A DNA stretch of 64,000 nt from Tolypocladium sp. Sup5 PDA-1 (Eukaryota; Ascomycota; Sordariomycetes; Hypocreales; Ophiocordycipitaceae), in contig JPHH03000010.1 of the NCBI GenBank assembly GCA_000750105.3, positions 62,001-126,000 of the forward strand, in the 5' to 3' direction. A program made the position numbers and the translations under genes. Positions 1 to 11,194 of the stretch are shown here, piece after piece. The first letter of the stretch is position 1. Every line of letters begins with the position of its first letter. The notes beneath the pieces are model-generated. The model saw only the letters and a list, made by a program, of their open reading frames with translations. It was not told the origin of the DNA and made no database searches.

Positions 1-35
1 ATTTGCAGTTGCTAGCGACTCAAACCTCAGCTACG

Positions 36-1544
36 ATGAAAGCTGGCATCGCGTTTACGGCTTTGCTGCCCGCCGTGGCAGCAACTGCAACCTCGCAGAT
101 CCACCTCGCCTATCATGGCGACGACGGCATGATGGTTAGCTGGAATACGCTCGGCCACGTTGAACGTCCCACGGTGCACTGGGGCGTCTCGGCAGACAAT
201 CTCAAACACTCTGTGTCCTCTAACGTGTCCGTCACGTACCCGACATCGACAACATACAACAACCACGTCTTAATCAGTGGGCTGGCACCTGGCCATACCT
301 ACTTCTACCTGCCTTCGCCTCTGCTCCATGCCGAAGATGCCAAACCATGCAACTTCACCACGAGCCGCAGGGTTGGCGACAGAAGGCCCTTTTCGGTCGC
401 AGTCGTCGTCGACCTTGGTACGATGGGCCGCCTGGGCCTCACCACGACAGCGGGCACCGGCGTGGCCACCCACAATATCCTTAAGCCTGGGGAGAAGAAC
501 ACCATTGACTCCTTGGCCAGCAGCCTGTCCGAGTTCGAATTCCTGTGGCACCCCGGCGACATTGCTTACGCGGACTACTGGCTCAAGGAGGAGATTCAGG
601 GTTTCCTGCCCAACACGACGATCGCAGCCGGGTACAAAGTGTACGAGTCCATCCTCAACGACTTTTACGACGAAATGATGGCCGTCACCGCGACGCGGCC
701 TTACATGGTCGGCCCGGGCAATCACGAAGCCAACTGCGACAACGGCGGCACCACAGACAGTGGGCGCAACATCACGTACAACAACAGCATCTGCTCTCCA
801 GGCCAGACCAACTTCACGGGCTTCAAGAACCACTTCCGCATGCCGAGCGACGTGTCAGGAGGGACTGGTAATTTCTGGTACAGCTTCAATAGCGGCATGG
901 CGCATTTCATCCAGCTCGACACGGAGACGGACCTTGGCCACGGCTTTGTCGGCCCGGACGAGGTGGGCGGCTCTGAAGGCGAAGGCGCCGATCCGGTCAA
1001 CGCGACCATGAACGCGCAGGCAACCTGGCTGGCGGCCGATCTGGCGGCGGTCGACCGGCGGAAGACTCCTTGGATCATCGTGGCGGGCCATCGCCCGTGG
1101 TACCTCAGCCACAAGAACGTCACCGGCACCATCTGCTGGAGCTGCAAAGACGTCTTCGAGCCCCTACTCATCAAGCACAACGTTGACCTGGTGCTTTCCG
1201 GACACGCCCACGTGTATGAGCGCCAGGCGCCCCTGGCTGACGGAAAGATTGACCCCAAGGGTTTGGACAACCCCAGCTCCCCCTGGTACATCACCAACGG
1301 CGCGGCCGGACATTACGATGGCCTTGACGTCTTGCAGAGCCCTCGCCAGGAGTATAGCAGGTTCGGTCTTGATACTGCGGACGGGGTGTATGGCTGGAGC
1401 CGCCTGACCTTTCACAACTGCACCCACTTGACCCACGACTTTGTTGCCAGCAATAACAACACTGTCCTCGACTCTGCCACGCTGTACAAGGATCGAAAGT
1501 GCGGCTCTTGCCGGGAAGGTCATCGCCGGCGCCCAGGCCAGTAG
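36..1544 (+). CDS. Secreted purple acid phosphatase
   Basis: Metallophosphoesterase that releases phosphate from organic esters outside the cell. An uninterrupted frame runs from the ATG at 36 (502 aa); an upstream in-frame TTG is not needed. The first ~20 residues form a signal peptide. The family metal ligands appear in order: DLG near residue 126, GDIAY near 174, GNHE near 229, AGHRPW near 352 and GHAHVYER near 390. Several N-x-S/T sites suggest glycosylation. The length fits fungal acid phosphatases. The product ends in a short basic tail after the usual end of the domain, just before a short dispersed repeat at 1556. It is convergent with the NLR gene on the minus strand. The family call is firm; the substrate is not known. 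Confidence 0.93.
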   Translation: MKAGIAFTALLPAVAATATSQIHLAYHGDDGMMVSWNTLGHVERPTVHWGVSADNLKHSVSSNVSVTYPTSTTYNNHVLISGLAPGHTYFYLPSPLLHAEDAKPCNFTTSRRVGDRRPFSVAVVVDLGTMGRLGLTTTAGTGVATHNILKPGEKNTIDSLASSLSEFEFLWHPGDIAYADYWLKEEIQGFLPNTTIAAGYKVYESILNDFYDEMMAVTATRPYMVGPGNHEANCDNGGTTDSGRNITYNNSICSPGQTNFTGFKNHFRMPSDVSGGTGNFWYSFNSGMAHFIQLDTETDLGHGFVGPDEVGGSEGEGADPVNATMNAQATWLAADLAAVDRRKTPWIIVAGHRPWYLSHKNVTGTICWSCKDVFEPLLIKHNVDLVLSGHAHVYERQAPLADGKIDPKGLDNPSSPWYITNGAAGHYDGLDVLQSPRQEYSRFGLDTADGVYGWSRLTFHNCTHLTHDFVASNNNTVLDSATLYKDRKCGSCREGHRRRPGQ

Positions 1545-1555
1545 TTATTTCTATT

Positions 1556-1581
1556 GTAGTCTGGAATACGCTGTTGCACCC
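1556..1581 (+). repeat. Short dispersed repeat, copy 1 (26 bp)
   Basis: This 26-bp stretch, beginning GTAGTCTGGAATACG, recurs exactly on the opposite strand at 12827-12852. A shorter match (about 12 bp) starts at 5754. It lies 12 bp after the stop of the acid phosphatase. The sequences on either side of the two long copies differ, so this is a shared core or terminus of an unidentified element. Confidence 0.6.
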
Positions 1582-1713
1582 CCACGGCTTGCGCGGTGGG
1601 CAGAACCTCCTCACCCGGTATCCGGCGCGGCAAACAGCGAACCTGTCGGTTAGGGGGCTCTTCCGAGATATGTTGAAAGATGTATTAGAGGGAAAAGTCA
1701 CCAAGTAACAACA

Positions 1714-4700
1714 TTAACTCATACTCTCTACTGCAGTAAGAAGCCTTACTACCGCCTTAAAAGTGTTTGCTGAGGCCTGCGTTGTCCCGCCAAAATTATC
1801 GGAGGCTTTGACGTCTGCTCCTTTATTCATAAGGAGCATCACTACCGCCGCGTGGCCGTGTGCTGAGGCCTCTATGAGTGCTGTCCGGCCAGCACAATCG
1901 CGGATATTGACGTCTGCTCCCTTGTCGATAAGGAGCCTCGCAACCGCTACGTGACCGTTCAATGAGGCCTTTATGAGCGGTGTACAGTTGGCTCTATTAC
2001 GGCCATTGACGTCTGCCCCCTTGTCGATAAGAAGCCTCGCCACCGCTGTGTGGCCGCATGTTGAGGCGTCCACGAGTGGTGTACTGCTAGCATTATCACT
2101 GGCGTTGACATCTGCTCCATTATCAATAAGAAGCCTCGCTACCGCCTCGCGGCCGTTCCATGAGGCATTCAGGAGTGGTGTCCTGCTAACATTATCGCTG
2201 GCGTTGACGTCTGCTCCCTTGTCGACAAGAAGCCTCGCCACCGCCTCGTGACCGCTCCATGAGGCCAGCAATAGTGGCGTTTGCGATGCTCCATCTGCCT
2301 CGTCAACCGCCTCCCCTTTATGGAGGAGCATAGCGGCAAGGGTTATCCGACCGTTCTGGGCAGCCCAAGACAGCGCCGTTCGATTTTTGGTCTCTGTGAA
2401 GTGTGGCCTATACTCTAGATCCTCTGTAAAGTCTACTACGCTGCAGACGCTCGAAGGCAAATTCAAGAGAGCAGCAACAGCACTTTTGTGCCCGTTCGCC
2501 AAGGCAGCAAAGAACGGATACTCATACCTCTCTCCTTGAATATGAATTTGAGGATTTCTTCTGAGCCTTGTGCGGATGAGCTCCGAGAGACCTTGCTCTG
2601 CAAGAATGTAGATGAGGCTTGCGCTTGAGCTGTATTGCCGAATCTTGAACTTCTCGAACATATTTCTCGTATTAACCCAGTCGAGAAGGGGGAACTCAGA
2701 TAAGAAGTCGTCTTGAGGAATTGCAGCCGCTGCAGTATCGGCGTGAGAGAGAACATACTGGGTGGCATATCCGAAAAATGGGTATTCCTTTGAGGGTTCC
2801 GTGCAAGCATTGGTCCTGTCCTCTGACAGCACCCGGCTGACCGACGCAGCCACCGAGGTATGATTGATGTAAGTCATGCAACATTGCTTAAGCCTCTCAT
2901 GGCTTGGGCTCTCCCAGTCAAATCCAAGATCAGGCCACAATTCGTGGAGGCCCTTATCTTTGATCAGAAAGTCTCGGACCGATTCGTGGATGAACTGCAC
3001 GGTTGGCTGCTTGGATTTTGTAATCTCAGCAAGTCCCTTTGAGGAGTTGACCACGCAACTGACAACACTGTCACCTAAATCCGAGACGGTGGCATCTGGG
3101 ATTTCAAGATCGGCCAGGCCGTTCAAGAACAGCCCAGACCAGAGGGCACGGTAGTACTCTGCCGGTCTTAGCGGCCGCTTTGCGCAGAGAATCCAGAGGA
3201 CAGAGAGCAGCAAATGTTCCATATTTTCGTTATCCCTCTTCAAGATGTCCCTGAAGAGCTCGCTCAAGCCACTTTGGGACTTCTGCGAGTCTCTTTCTCA
3301 GAGCCAGGCGGCCCCATCGATTTTCCTTGTTAAGGATATCGACAACTAGGATGACCCATAGGAAAACCCCGGCGGCTTTCTGGAGAATTTGGGATCGCAG
3401 CTCTTCGGCAAGCACAGGGTCTTGGATTCGCAGACGGCTTCCGACGTAGTTTGATAAGTCCTTGGCATGATCTGGCTGGTCTTCCAGCGTGAGTCGGATG
3501 CCATGTTGTACATCGATGTAGGGATAATGCCGACTAGAGAAACAAATTCGAAGTGGGACCCCTTTATCGATGGAATGATCCGCTAGATCTTCGAAGTATT
3601 GGACCATATCCACCACTTGCTGTTCATCACACTCGTCCAGAGCATCGACGAAGCAGGTAAATGAGCGCTGGCTAAGGGAAGAGACTGCGCTGCGAAAGAG
3701 ATTCTTCAGGACGTCCAGGGAAGGGCAGCCATTCTGATTCCGGGCAATCAGTTCGGGATCGTCGAACACCGCCTGGAGATCAGGGAACCCTTCGAGGAGC
3801 TGGAGTAGTAACGAACGATACATTCCGGTAATGGACTTTTCCAAGTGCTCGCCTCGGGCGTTGAAGAAGAACGAAGCAAGCATAAGATGCCTGCCGCGAC
3901 CTTTGCTCTTCATGTGGGAATATGCGAACTTCATCATTGTCGACTTGCCAGCCCCTGGCTTGCCACGAATCCACAGAAAGCCGTGGTGTTCTGCCATTCG
4001 CTTGGAGTCGAGCCATGCCTGGTAGGCTTGGTGATTGAGAAACCATCGGCATGTTTTGGCGTGAGCGTTTTCGATAGTTAGTTTGCGAGAATCGACCTGC
4101 TCGAATCTAAGGGAATTCAGTAAACGCTGCCGGCGATCGTGCAATGAACCGTGATCTAGACTTTAGGTGTGAGAAAAACTGCCAGGATATGCTGCCAAGC
4201 AACCGGATCATAACTTACAAGAATCGGACACACACGCTGCTGGTGTCTTCGTATGGGCCATGGGTAACATTTCCAACAGTTCTCTTGCATATGCAGCGGC
4301 GGTCGCTGCCGCATACCGTTGCCATTCCTCGCTCTTGTGCGAATCTGAGTAGTCGCAGATTCCCCGAATTGGGAGACAAGGGAGCACCGCCATCATACCA
4401 GCGGCCTCCATCTCGAAACATATAACGTCGAGGAGTCGAGCAAGCTTGTCCCGGTGTGTGCCGTTTTTCATAACTTGGTTCCCGGAGGCGATCCCGCCGT
4501 AATGTATCAAAACAGGGTCCGATATGCGCGCGCTTCTTGGCACCAGCTTGGAAAGGTCGCACTCGTCGCAGCTAGCCGCTGGGGATTGATGATTATACGT
4601 CGCGACAAAGAGGCGATCTGGTGAGTTGGGGCGACCGAACGCGGGGTGCTTTTCCAGCTTCTCTCGTAGGATGAACGGGACTCGACTGGGTTCCAATTCA

Positions 4701-5272
4701 TGCTTCGATCGTAGGATTGACACGGCCGTCCCAAGTGACTGATGTGGAGTTTTCCAGACTGCTGTCCGCTGGAATTGTCCGTCTCCAACGATCTTGCCCA
4801 TGTCATACTGCATTACTCTTGTCCCAACGACAATGTCGCCCAAGCGGATGTCGACATTGCTTGGCACTCCGCCCCCGATCCCTACCATCAAGCCGAGGCG
4901 GATCGCCGGGAAAGTTCGCCGCAAGTTCGTCACAACGGTCGCTGCGTTGTTCGTTCCGTACTGGGCAGTCGGCAAGCACGCGATGACGATGTTGTGCTGC
5001 TTGATGCTTCCCAGTATGTAGGCGTTGGTGTCGTTCTCGTGTGTGGGCAGGGATTCGTGAAACTCGTCCAGCATGACTCGAGCTGCTGCCATCTCGATGT
5101 GCAACGCGCATATCCAAGCGATGGTGTAGCGGTCGTGTCGTAGTAGGGGCGAACTGGTTCGCAGCTCATGAGCCATACCGCCCAGATCATGGTGGAAGGA
5201 CTTTTGTTGCTTTGGCCGATGAGGCAAGCGTGATTCGCCATGGACGTCGTCCCAAAGTTGTGTCCCATCCAT
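1714..5272 (-). CDS. NLR-like receptor: PNP_UDP - NACHT - ankyrin repeats
   Basis: Fungal NOD-like receptor, the class behind self/non-self recognition and heterokaryon incompatibility. From the ATG at 5272, residues ~45-340 form a nucleoside phosphorylase-like effector domain. A 63-nt intron (4156-4218, GTAAGT donor, TCTAG acceptor) joins in frame to the NACHT NTPase: Walker A GKPGAGKST near 3960, Walker B VDALDE near 3655. The helical region after NACHT continues in another frame from ~3268, where one extra T in a TT pair breaks the gene between KW and LSELF. Six to seven 33-residue ankyrin repeats follow to the stop at 1714. The break may be a sequencing indel or a real inactivation. The architecture is certain; the specificity is unknown. 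Confidence 0.85.
1795..2285 (-). repeat. 99-bp tandem repeats encoding ankyrin units
   Basis: Five consecutive units of about 99 bp are nearly identical at the DNA level, each encoding a variant of ARLLIDKGADVN plus a variable surface segment. Such homogenised arrays in fungal NLRs change copy number by recombination. Confidence 0.85.
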
Positions 5273-7020
5273 CTCGGCGAGATGGCCATCTGATTTCGAT
5301 TTACAGGCTCAACTGTGCTCGACGCATGACCGTCGGTAGGGTTAGGTATTGCATAATGACGGGGGGGAGGTGTTTAGTGGAAGGCAATTATCGCAAACAT
5401 TCGTCGGGTGATTCCTCCCGAGGTACTTCGTAGGAGAGGGAGGAAGTTGGGAAGGCACATTGGGCAGCCATATGCCTGATGTTCTGCCACCTCACTGTCA
5501 GCACTGTCAGCCTGTCACCTTGTCACCTCCGTAATGGGTTTAATAAGCCTCCCAAGTAGGTACTCCGAGGCCAAAGTCGACATCGGATTTTGAAGAATTT
5601 GCTGTTCCTGAGCATGTACTCTAATAGCCAGCTGCCGACTTGAGTAGTAGTATCCGTAGCCTGGCAAAGATCGGATCTACTGCTGGGTGAAGTCAGAGTA
5701 ACCGGGCTAGGCCAACCATCACGCAGCGCATCACGATTCCTCGTATAGATATGGTAGTCTGGAATCCGGGGTACATGCGGGACGGTCCGAGGCTCCGAAT
5801 ATTTATCAACGTGGGGTACCCCAGAACTTAGGCATCGCCAGGTAGCAATGCCACTGCTCTATTTGACATTCCAGGAATCTTCGTCCCCACCCAGTCAAAA
5901 GGCATTTCATCGGGGAAGCAATGGACGACGGTAAAAAACGAAGAAAATGTGTCAGCAGCTCCCTGCTCCCAGGCAGAGCGCGGGAAGAGACAACAATGCC
6001 GCGCTATCACTTCTCAGCAATGCCTATATGGTCCGACTGTTGCATGCATGTAGCATCTGTGCAACCAATACGGCGCCACATTGCGGTGTGCGGTAGTCTG
6101 GACGAGGTACTTCGTGGTGTCGGGCTTGGTGCGTGGGAATTTGATGGCCGAATGTGAGAAATGGATGTTTTGGCATGATGCCTCCCTGTCTCCAGCAGCG
6201 TACGGCGCGGGCCATCTCAGCCGACGGATGCACAGATCTGCGTGCCAGCCAGCTGGGGCACACGCTATGGACGGCGCAGGCACCCCTGCCTATGTCACCT
6301 ACTGTCGAGGACGAGCTGCCCAGGGCCCATCGGCAACAACTCGATGCGGTATCTTTGCATGGTCGAGTATCGAAGTCATTCGGTGAGCAAGTTCAAACGA
6401 ATTAAATTGAAACCCCTCAGAAAAGTGGGACCGGGGGAACGCTGCCCAACGTTGTCGGGCTGTCCGTCGTTTGCCGCCCAACTCACGTTGTACACTCTGT
6501 ACGGACTACTCCATCTCGAATGAGAGCTGGAAATCAATACTGATTGGGCTGTTACTGCCGGTATCACACCACACCGAATACCTTAGCGCAGCTGGCGAAA
6601 GAAAACCCAATCCAACCATTTCACTGTTGATGCTCTCCGCCTCAGGCTTACAGTTGCGCTGGCTCTTTGCACAGCCCTACATTACCAGAACCTTGGCCTT
6701 TCCATCCTCCCCAACCCTCCCTCACCATCTGAGCCCTCTATCCGCTCCTTCCAATCTTTGCCGTTCCTATGGGCAGTCCGATTCCTACAAAAGTTATTTC
6801 TCAATCCCCAGCTCCGTCCCGCAAGCTGTTGTCACGCCGCTGGCGTCGTTGGTGGATGTCTCGTTCCGGGATATGACTGATGCTTGGATCTGGTAGAGTA
6901 CACGATGGGAGGATTACGAGTCACGATTGCTCTTTCAAGGATAAATACACAGTGAAATATCGTCTTGGACTTTTTCTTTTTTGCTAACCTGCCTTTATTT
7001 CCACAACTTCCAAAACTAAT
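5273..7020. other. Intergenic region without supported gene
   Basis: Short open frames occur on both strands but none shows recognisable protein features or splice-supported extension. There is a low-complexity GTCAGCACTGTCAGC-like run near 5495-5530, and a 12-bp partial match to the 26-bp dispersed repeat at 5754. I see nothing else I can support. Confidence 0.5.
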
Positions 7021-7028
7021 AAGACTAC

Positions 7029-7961
7029 GCGTTGCATCTGGTCATCATACCGCGAGCCACGAGGAGGACCAGCAAAGTAAAAAAGCTCGCAACGGCCAAG
7101 CGCGCGGTCCCAGACGTAGCCAAGGCTTCCGAGGCACGCACCGTCCTGGCCGAGACCAACTTCAAGAGGAGGCCACAGCAACGTGTTGTTAAAGACATAC
7201 CCGAGGAAATCGACCGTCTCGTGGGTCCCGAGACGCCCGTCTACAAGGATGGCTGGACGCAGTCGGTGGAACAGAGGCTCCAGACGCACTGGAACAGGTC
7301 GCTGGAGAAGCTTCAGCCAGCTTGACGAGGGGAGGAAGCACAGGCACTTTTCAAAGCTGTGGAACATCTACGTTCGCTTCATGCGCTGCTCCCCACTATC
7401 CATCGTGTCGACCCGCCTGGGGTTGATATTTGACTGGGAAAAGAACAAAAAGGGCCCGCGTCCCAGGGCTGAGCACGAAAGGCTGGTTTGGCCCGTCAAG
7501 TTCCGCGACCACATAATGTGCCTTTTGCCGCACCCCGTGTGGCGCACACAGCCTTTGCTTCTCTCGACAGCGATGCAGCGTGCCGTCAGGTGCCGCGTGA
7601 ATGGCCAGCGGCCATGGGAGACGCCGGATGTGCCCTACCTCCCGATCTGCGGCACCATGAAGCGACTCCGGTGCACAATGAGGGAGCCGCTCACTCAGAC
7701 GATGCACTCGCGCTGTGAGAAGATCAAGAAGCGAGTGGCCGCCAACGGCGAAACCACCTCGGCCGAGTTCGGCCACTTTGCTCACCTTGCGTCCGTCATT
7801 GGCGAGCTAAACAAGAGGAAACTCAGACCGCAGGCAAGGGCACGCCGATCTTAGAGGTGAGCGCACCCCGGGATACGCTGTCCGAGGCGAGTGTGGATGA
7901 CGAGGACGGGGACGGGGAAGAGGACGGCGAGGAAGGGGATGGCGATGACAAGGACGACTAG
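7029..7961 (+). CDS. Unrecognised protein, coding frame broken twice
   Basis: I do not recognise this family. One coherent protein seems spread over two frames. The first part (7032-7310, rich in K/R, ending near SLEKLQ) continues as QLDEGRKHRHFSKLWN in the next frame if one C of CC at 7313 is removed. A W/F/H/R-rich domain follows to ~7830. If one G is then added near 7835, the frame runs into a strongly acidic tail (D/E repeats) that ends at a TAG at 7959 and would continue acidic beyond it. No ATG lies upstream in the first frame, so the start is unresolved and may sit behind an intron. It could be a lineage-specific gene with homopolymer errors, or a decaying copy. Confidence 0.4.
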
Positions 7962-8189
7962 AATGACGAGGAAGAGGATGACGAGAATGAACTGGAGCAA
8001 GTGGGCCAGGACGGCGAGGTCGACGAGCAGGAAGAGGAAGAAGAGCCTTCTCCCAAGACTCCTCGCTTAAGTTCTGCGCCGGTGAGGCCGCTGAGGGGGG
8101 CTTCATGCGGTGATTCAAGAAACGGTGAGGGGACGTGTGATGAACGGGGCAGGTGGAGGTTGTTGGAGTCGCAAAATAATGTTTGAATG

Positions 8190-9136
8190 CAATGTTTGCT
8201 TGTGACCTCGTCTCTTTGCCGTGCAACAAAGTGACATGTCAATCCATTCAGCTGTGCGAGTCGGCAGAATACATGGAAATCTACACGCAAGATCACAGCG
8301 CGGGAGGGATTGGAAATGGCAAGCAAACACCCAGTCACTTGACACCACGACGTGACAACCATTTCAGTGACGAAGGCAATGATATAATGGAAGGTTGTTG
8401 CTACGAAGCGAGCGAATGGCCAGCAGCAGACGCTTGGAATAAAGGTCGCAGTAGGTCACACTGGAAACCACACTACATGTATCAGTACATGTGCTTTCAC
8501 TCTGGTTTGGCTGCGAACATGAACCTGCAACATCACCCATGACCATGGATTCACTTCCCGCGTCTGCTCACCAGGGTGCCGGTCTTGGGTGGTATTATCC
8601 CGGTTCAAGGTTGCGTACATGTAGCAGCCTGGAACGCTGGAGGACGTGCAATTCCGAACTCCAAAGGTTGTTTGTCCCGACCTCGGCTCAAAGCGGCGCA
8701 GATGCACCCGCACTGATTCCCGGTTGCAGCCAAATGATAAGAACATGCAAGGTGTTGGACCGCCAAGGCGCCTCGATGCCGTTTTGTTCGAAGTCAAGCA
8801 TTCAGGTCGTTTCGACAACTCCTGGTCTGATGCCAATTCTCGCACAGACGCCATGGTTTGACGACGATTATTGATAGACCGTTCAAGACGCGACGTTGAA
8901 TGAACAGAGCGAGATCGACGGATTGATGATGTAAGCTACTCTAACCCATACGCGGCATGGAGGTATTAATATCTGTTATTCCTCCGCCTCTCCGGAAAAC
9001 GAAACACTGCGGGCCTGACTGCAGATCATGAAACAAAATTTTATTCTGGCGCACGTTCCTCTACGCTTACCTGATGCCACTCTTATGATTTTGGAGCCCA
9101 CGGACAAGGTGTGAAACATGGTTCGTTTCGCCCTTA
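8190..9136. other. Intergenic region
   Basis: Open frames here (for example 8491-8874) show no family features, signal peptide or consistent codon use. I see no supported gene. Confidence 0.5.
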
Positions 9137-9275
9137 CTTGAATGATGAGATGGGATTTCTCGTCTAGAGAAGCTTTCAGCTCGTCTATATTTCAAGCCAC
9201 ATTCCTCCAAACTTGAATGAGGATTGCTCGTCCAAAGAAGCTTATAACTTTGTCTCTACTTTAATCCACATTCCC
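9137..9275 (+). repeat. Imperfect tandem duplication in the promoter of the next gene
   Basis: Copy 1 (9137-9205) and copy 2 (9212-9275) both start CTTGAATGA, contain CTCGTC..AGAAGCTT in the middle and end CCACATTCC. They lie 50-190 bp upstream of the secreted-protein ATG. Confidence 0.6.
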
Positions 9276-9324
9276 AATAATTCACTATTGATCATATCTA
9301 CACTGGTTCCACCACGCCATCACA

Positions 9325-9942
9325 ATGCGCTCCTGTGTCATTATTGCGGCTGCGAATGTGGCCCTTGGAGCACCCTTCATCGGGGGCCTTCTTGGAGACC
9401 TGAGCCCTCTCCTTGGTATCATCCCCGGACTTGGCGGCGCACAACCGCAAGCACCATCGCCCAGTGCCATCGCAAACGCGCGGAACCAATGGCTCGCCGA
9501 TACAGTCACAGTGTCTCGGTTTCTGTCGATGGCCGAGACTCTCACTCCATCCCAAATGACGGACGAAGCAACCAAAGCCTTGAACGCAGAGAATGACGAG
9601 CTGATTCACAAAGCGGTCCTCGATCGTCAATTCCTTTCCGCCACCCCCAACGAGTCTGTTCGCCAAGCAAACAACGTCCTCGATACTCAAGGCACGTTCC
9701 AGTCTATTGTGGATGGATTGCAGAGGATGTCCACCAGTGGAGCGAAGATGACGTCTCAGCAAGTCTCTGCCAACATTCTAGCCATGAATCAACAGAGATG
9801 CGCAGAGGTTCTCCCTTCAATCGACATTTACTTTGCGGCTGTTGGGACTCTTCTTCAAGAAGGCAACGTCACGCAGGCCAAACGGCCTACCAACTGCCCT
9901 CGAAACACTGGGACAAAGACCAGGCGGACATTGTATCATTAA
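9325..9942 (+). CDS. Small secreted fungal protein
   Basis: Single-exon 205-aa product. The first ~16 residues (MRSCVIIAAANVALGA) form a signal peptide, followed by a Gly/Leu/Pro-rich linker and a helical domain. The helical domain contains ENDELIHKAVLD and QAANNVLDTQGTF-like segments and one late cysteine in QQRCAEVLPSID. This pattern resembles a family of ~180-aa secreted proteins common in Sordariomycetes with no assigned function. Family members usually end soon after a PTNC motif. Here PTNC is followed by 14 unrelated basic residues, so the 3' end may be shifted or extended. The promoter carries an imperfect tandem duplication. Confidence 0.72.
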   Translation: MRSCVIIAAANVALGAPFIGGLLGDLSPLLGIIPGLGGAQPQAPSPSAIANARNQWLADTVTVSRFLSMAETLTPSQMTDEATKALNAENDELIHKAVLDRQFLSATPNESVRQANNVLDTQGTFQSIVDGLQRMSTSGAKMTSQQVSANILAMNQQRCAEVLPSIDIYFAAVGTLLQEGNVTQAKRPTNCPRNTGTKTRRTLYH

Positions 9943-9957
9943 GCCAATATCTAAACA

Positions 9958-10537
9958 TCAACAACTGCCATCACCGCTGAGATGCGACCGAGAGTATCCG
10001 GGGGAATGCTGCTCCGTCATGTAATATGAAGACTTGAGAAAATACAACACTTTAAACGCCGCCTCGGCATTGTCAATTCCCTTCTTCTTCCACTCCAACT
10101 CAGACCACAGACTCTTGAGCATATTGTCCTGCACGACCGTCACGATAAACCACATATGGTGGTCCTCGATGGCTCACGCTGTCTTATTAGGATGGTACAC
10201 GAGAAAATTTTGCGATCGCGAGTTGATGGCATCTTTGGCCGTTTATACCACCTTTGTTTTGTCGGGCAGAGTTGAGTTTCGCGTCGAACCATACATTCCT
10301 AGTCCGAGATGGAGTCCACAATGCCTCAGAAGCGAGACAGGACAGCCGATAACTTTGCGAGGGCAGCGCGCCGCCTGATGAAAAAGATGTGATCATTGAG
10401 CCACCGGTATGGTGCTGAGGTGTATCTTCTCGTGCGTCGGAACTACCGACACTACGATTACAACTCTGCTGATAACCCTTCGTCCCGACTCCCACCGTCC
10501 AACTAGTTTGTCTGCTCATTCTCTCGACGCCGCACAT
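9958..10537 (-). pseudogene. Possible relic coding fragment
   Basis: Two minus-strand frames look protein-like: 10537-10187, with a coherent final third (NVWFDAKLNSARQNKGG), and ~10174-9958, with an aliphatic, basic and acidic helical stretch (VVQDNMLKSLWSELEWKKKG). They are in different frames with stops between and no ATG at a sensible place. I do not recognise the family. This may be the remains of one gene. Confidence 0.2.
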
Positions 10538-10539
10538 CT

Positions 10540-11194
10540 GCTCTGAGACTGGGCAAGGAGAAAGCGTATCCGCTCGCTGTCAGACGAACGCCAGCGTATT
10601 CTCATGCTCAGGATAGCGTGCAAGAAGGGGCAAGTGACGATGCTAGCACAGATAACCAACGTAGTGGGGAGGATCAGGGTCCGTTGCGACCGTAGAAAAA
10701 CACTGATCAACCGCCGCCACTTTATCCCACCAGCCTAATAGAGAACACATGATAGCCTCATTTGAGCGGGGATAGGATTGTTTGCGTGTACCGAGTTACA
10801 GGGGAACGCGAGCCGGTCACGGTTCGCTGTAGCAGCCTTGAGGAGCCAACGTGGCCTTGACAACCTGCATCTGCGCATCGGCATTGGTTCAACGTAGGAT
10901 GGCCTGCATGTGACTATCAGACGGAGGATGGATTGGTGTTATCCGAATCAACGATCAATGCAAAGGCATAGAACCATTGCTCAGAAGATAGGCATGATTC
11001 TCTCCCGAGATAAAGGTAGAACAGTGAATGGGATTTGTCGAGGACATGCGACATTTCGAGGCAGGAAATGCCTGGTCAGCAAATTCTCATGTCTGCGAAT
11101 CTAATCATACTAAAAACAATGCCCTTTCATGTCCCCAATCCTTCGAAATTTCCTTTGGCATGCCCCACATGACAGCACTCTTGGGCGCGGCTCT
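10540..11194. other. Intergenic region
   Basis: No supported gene, RNA or repeat seen. Confidence 0.5.

Noticed and set aside
1714..2300. CRISPR-like array from ~99-bp repeats
   Set aside because: Repeats are contiguous, in frame and encode ankyrin units; this is a eukaryotic protein repeat.
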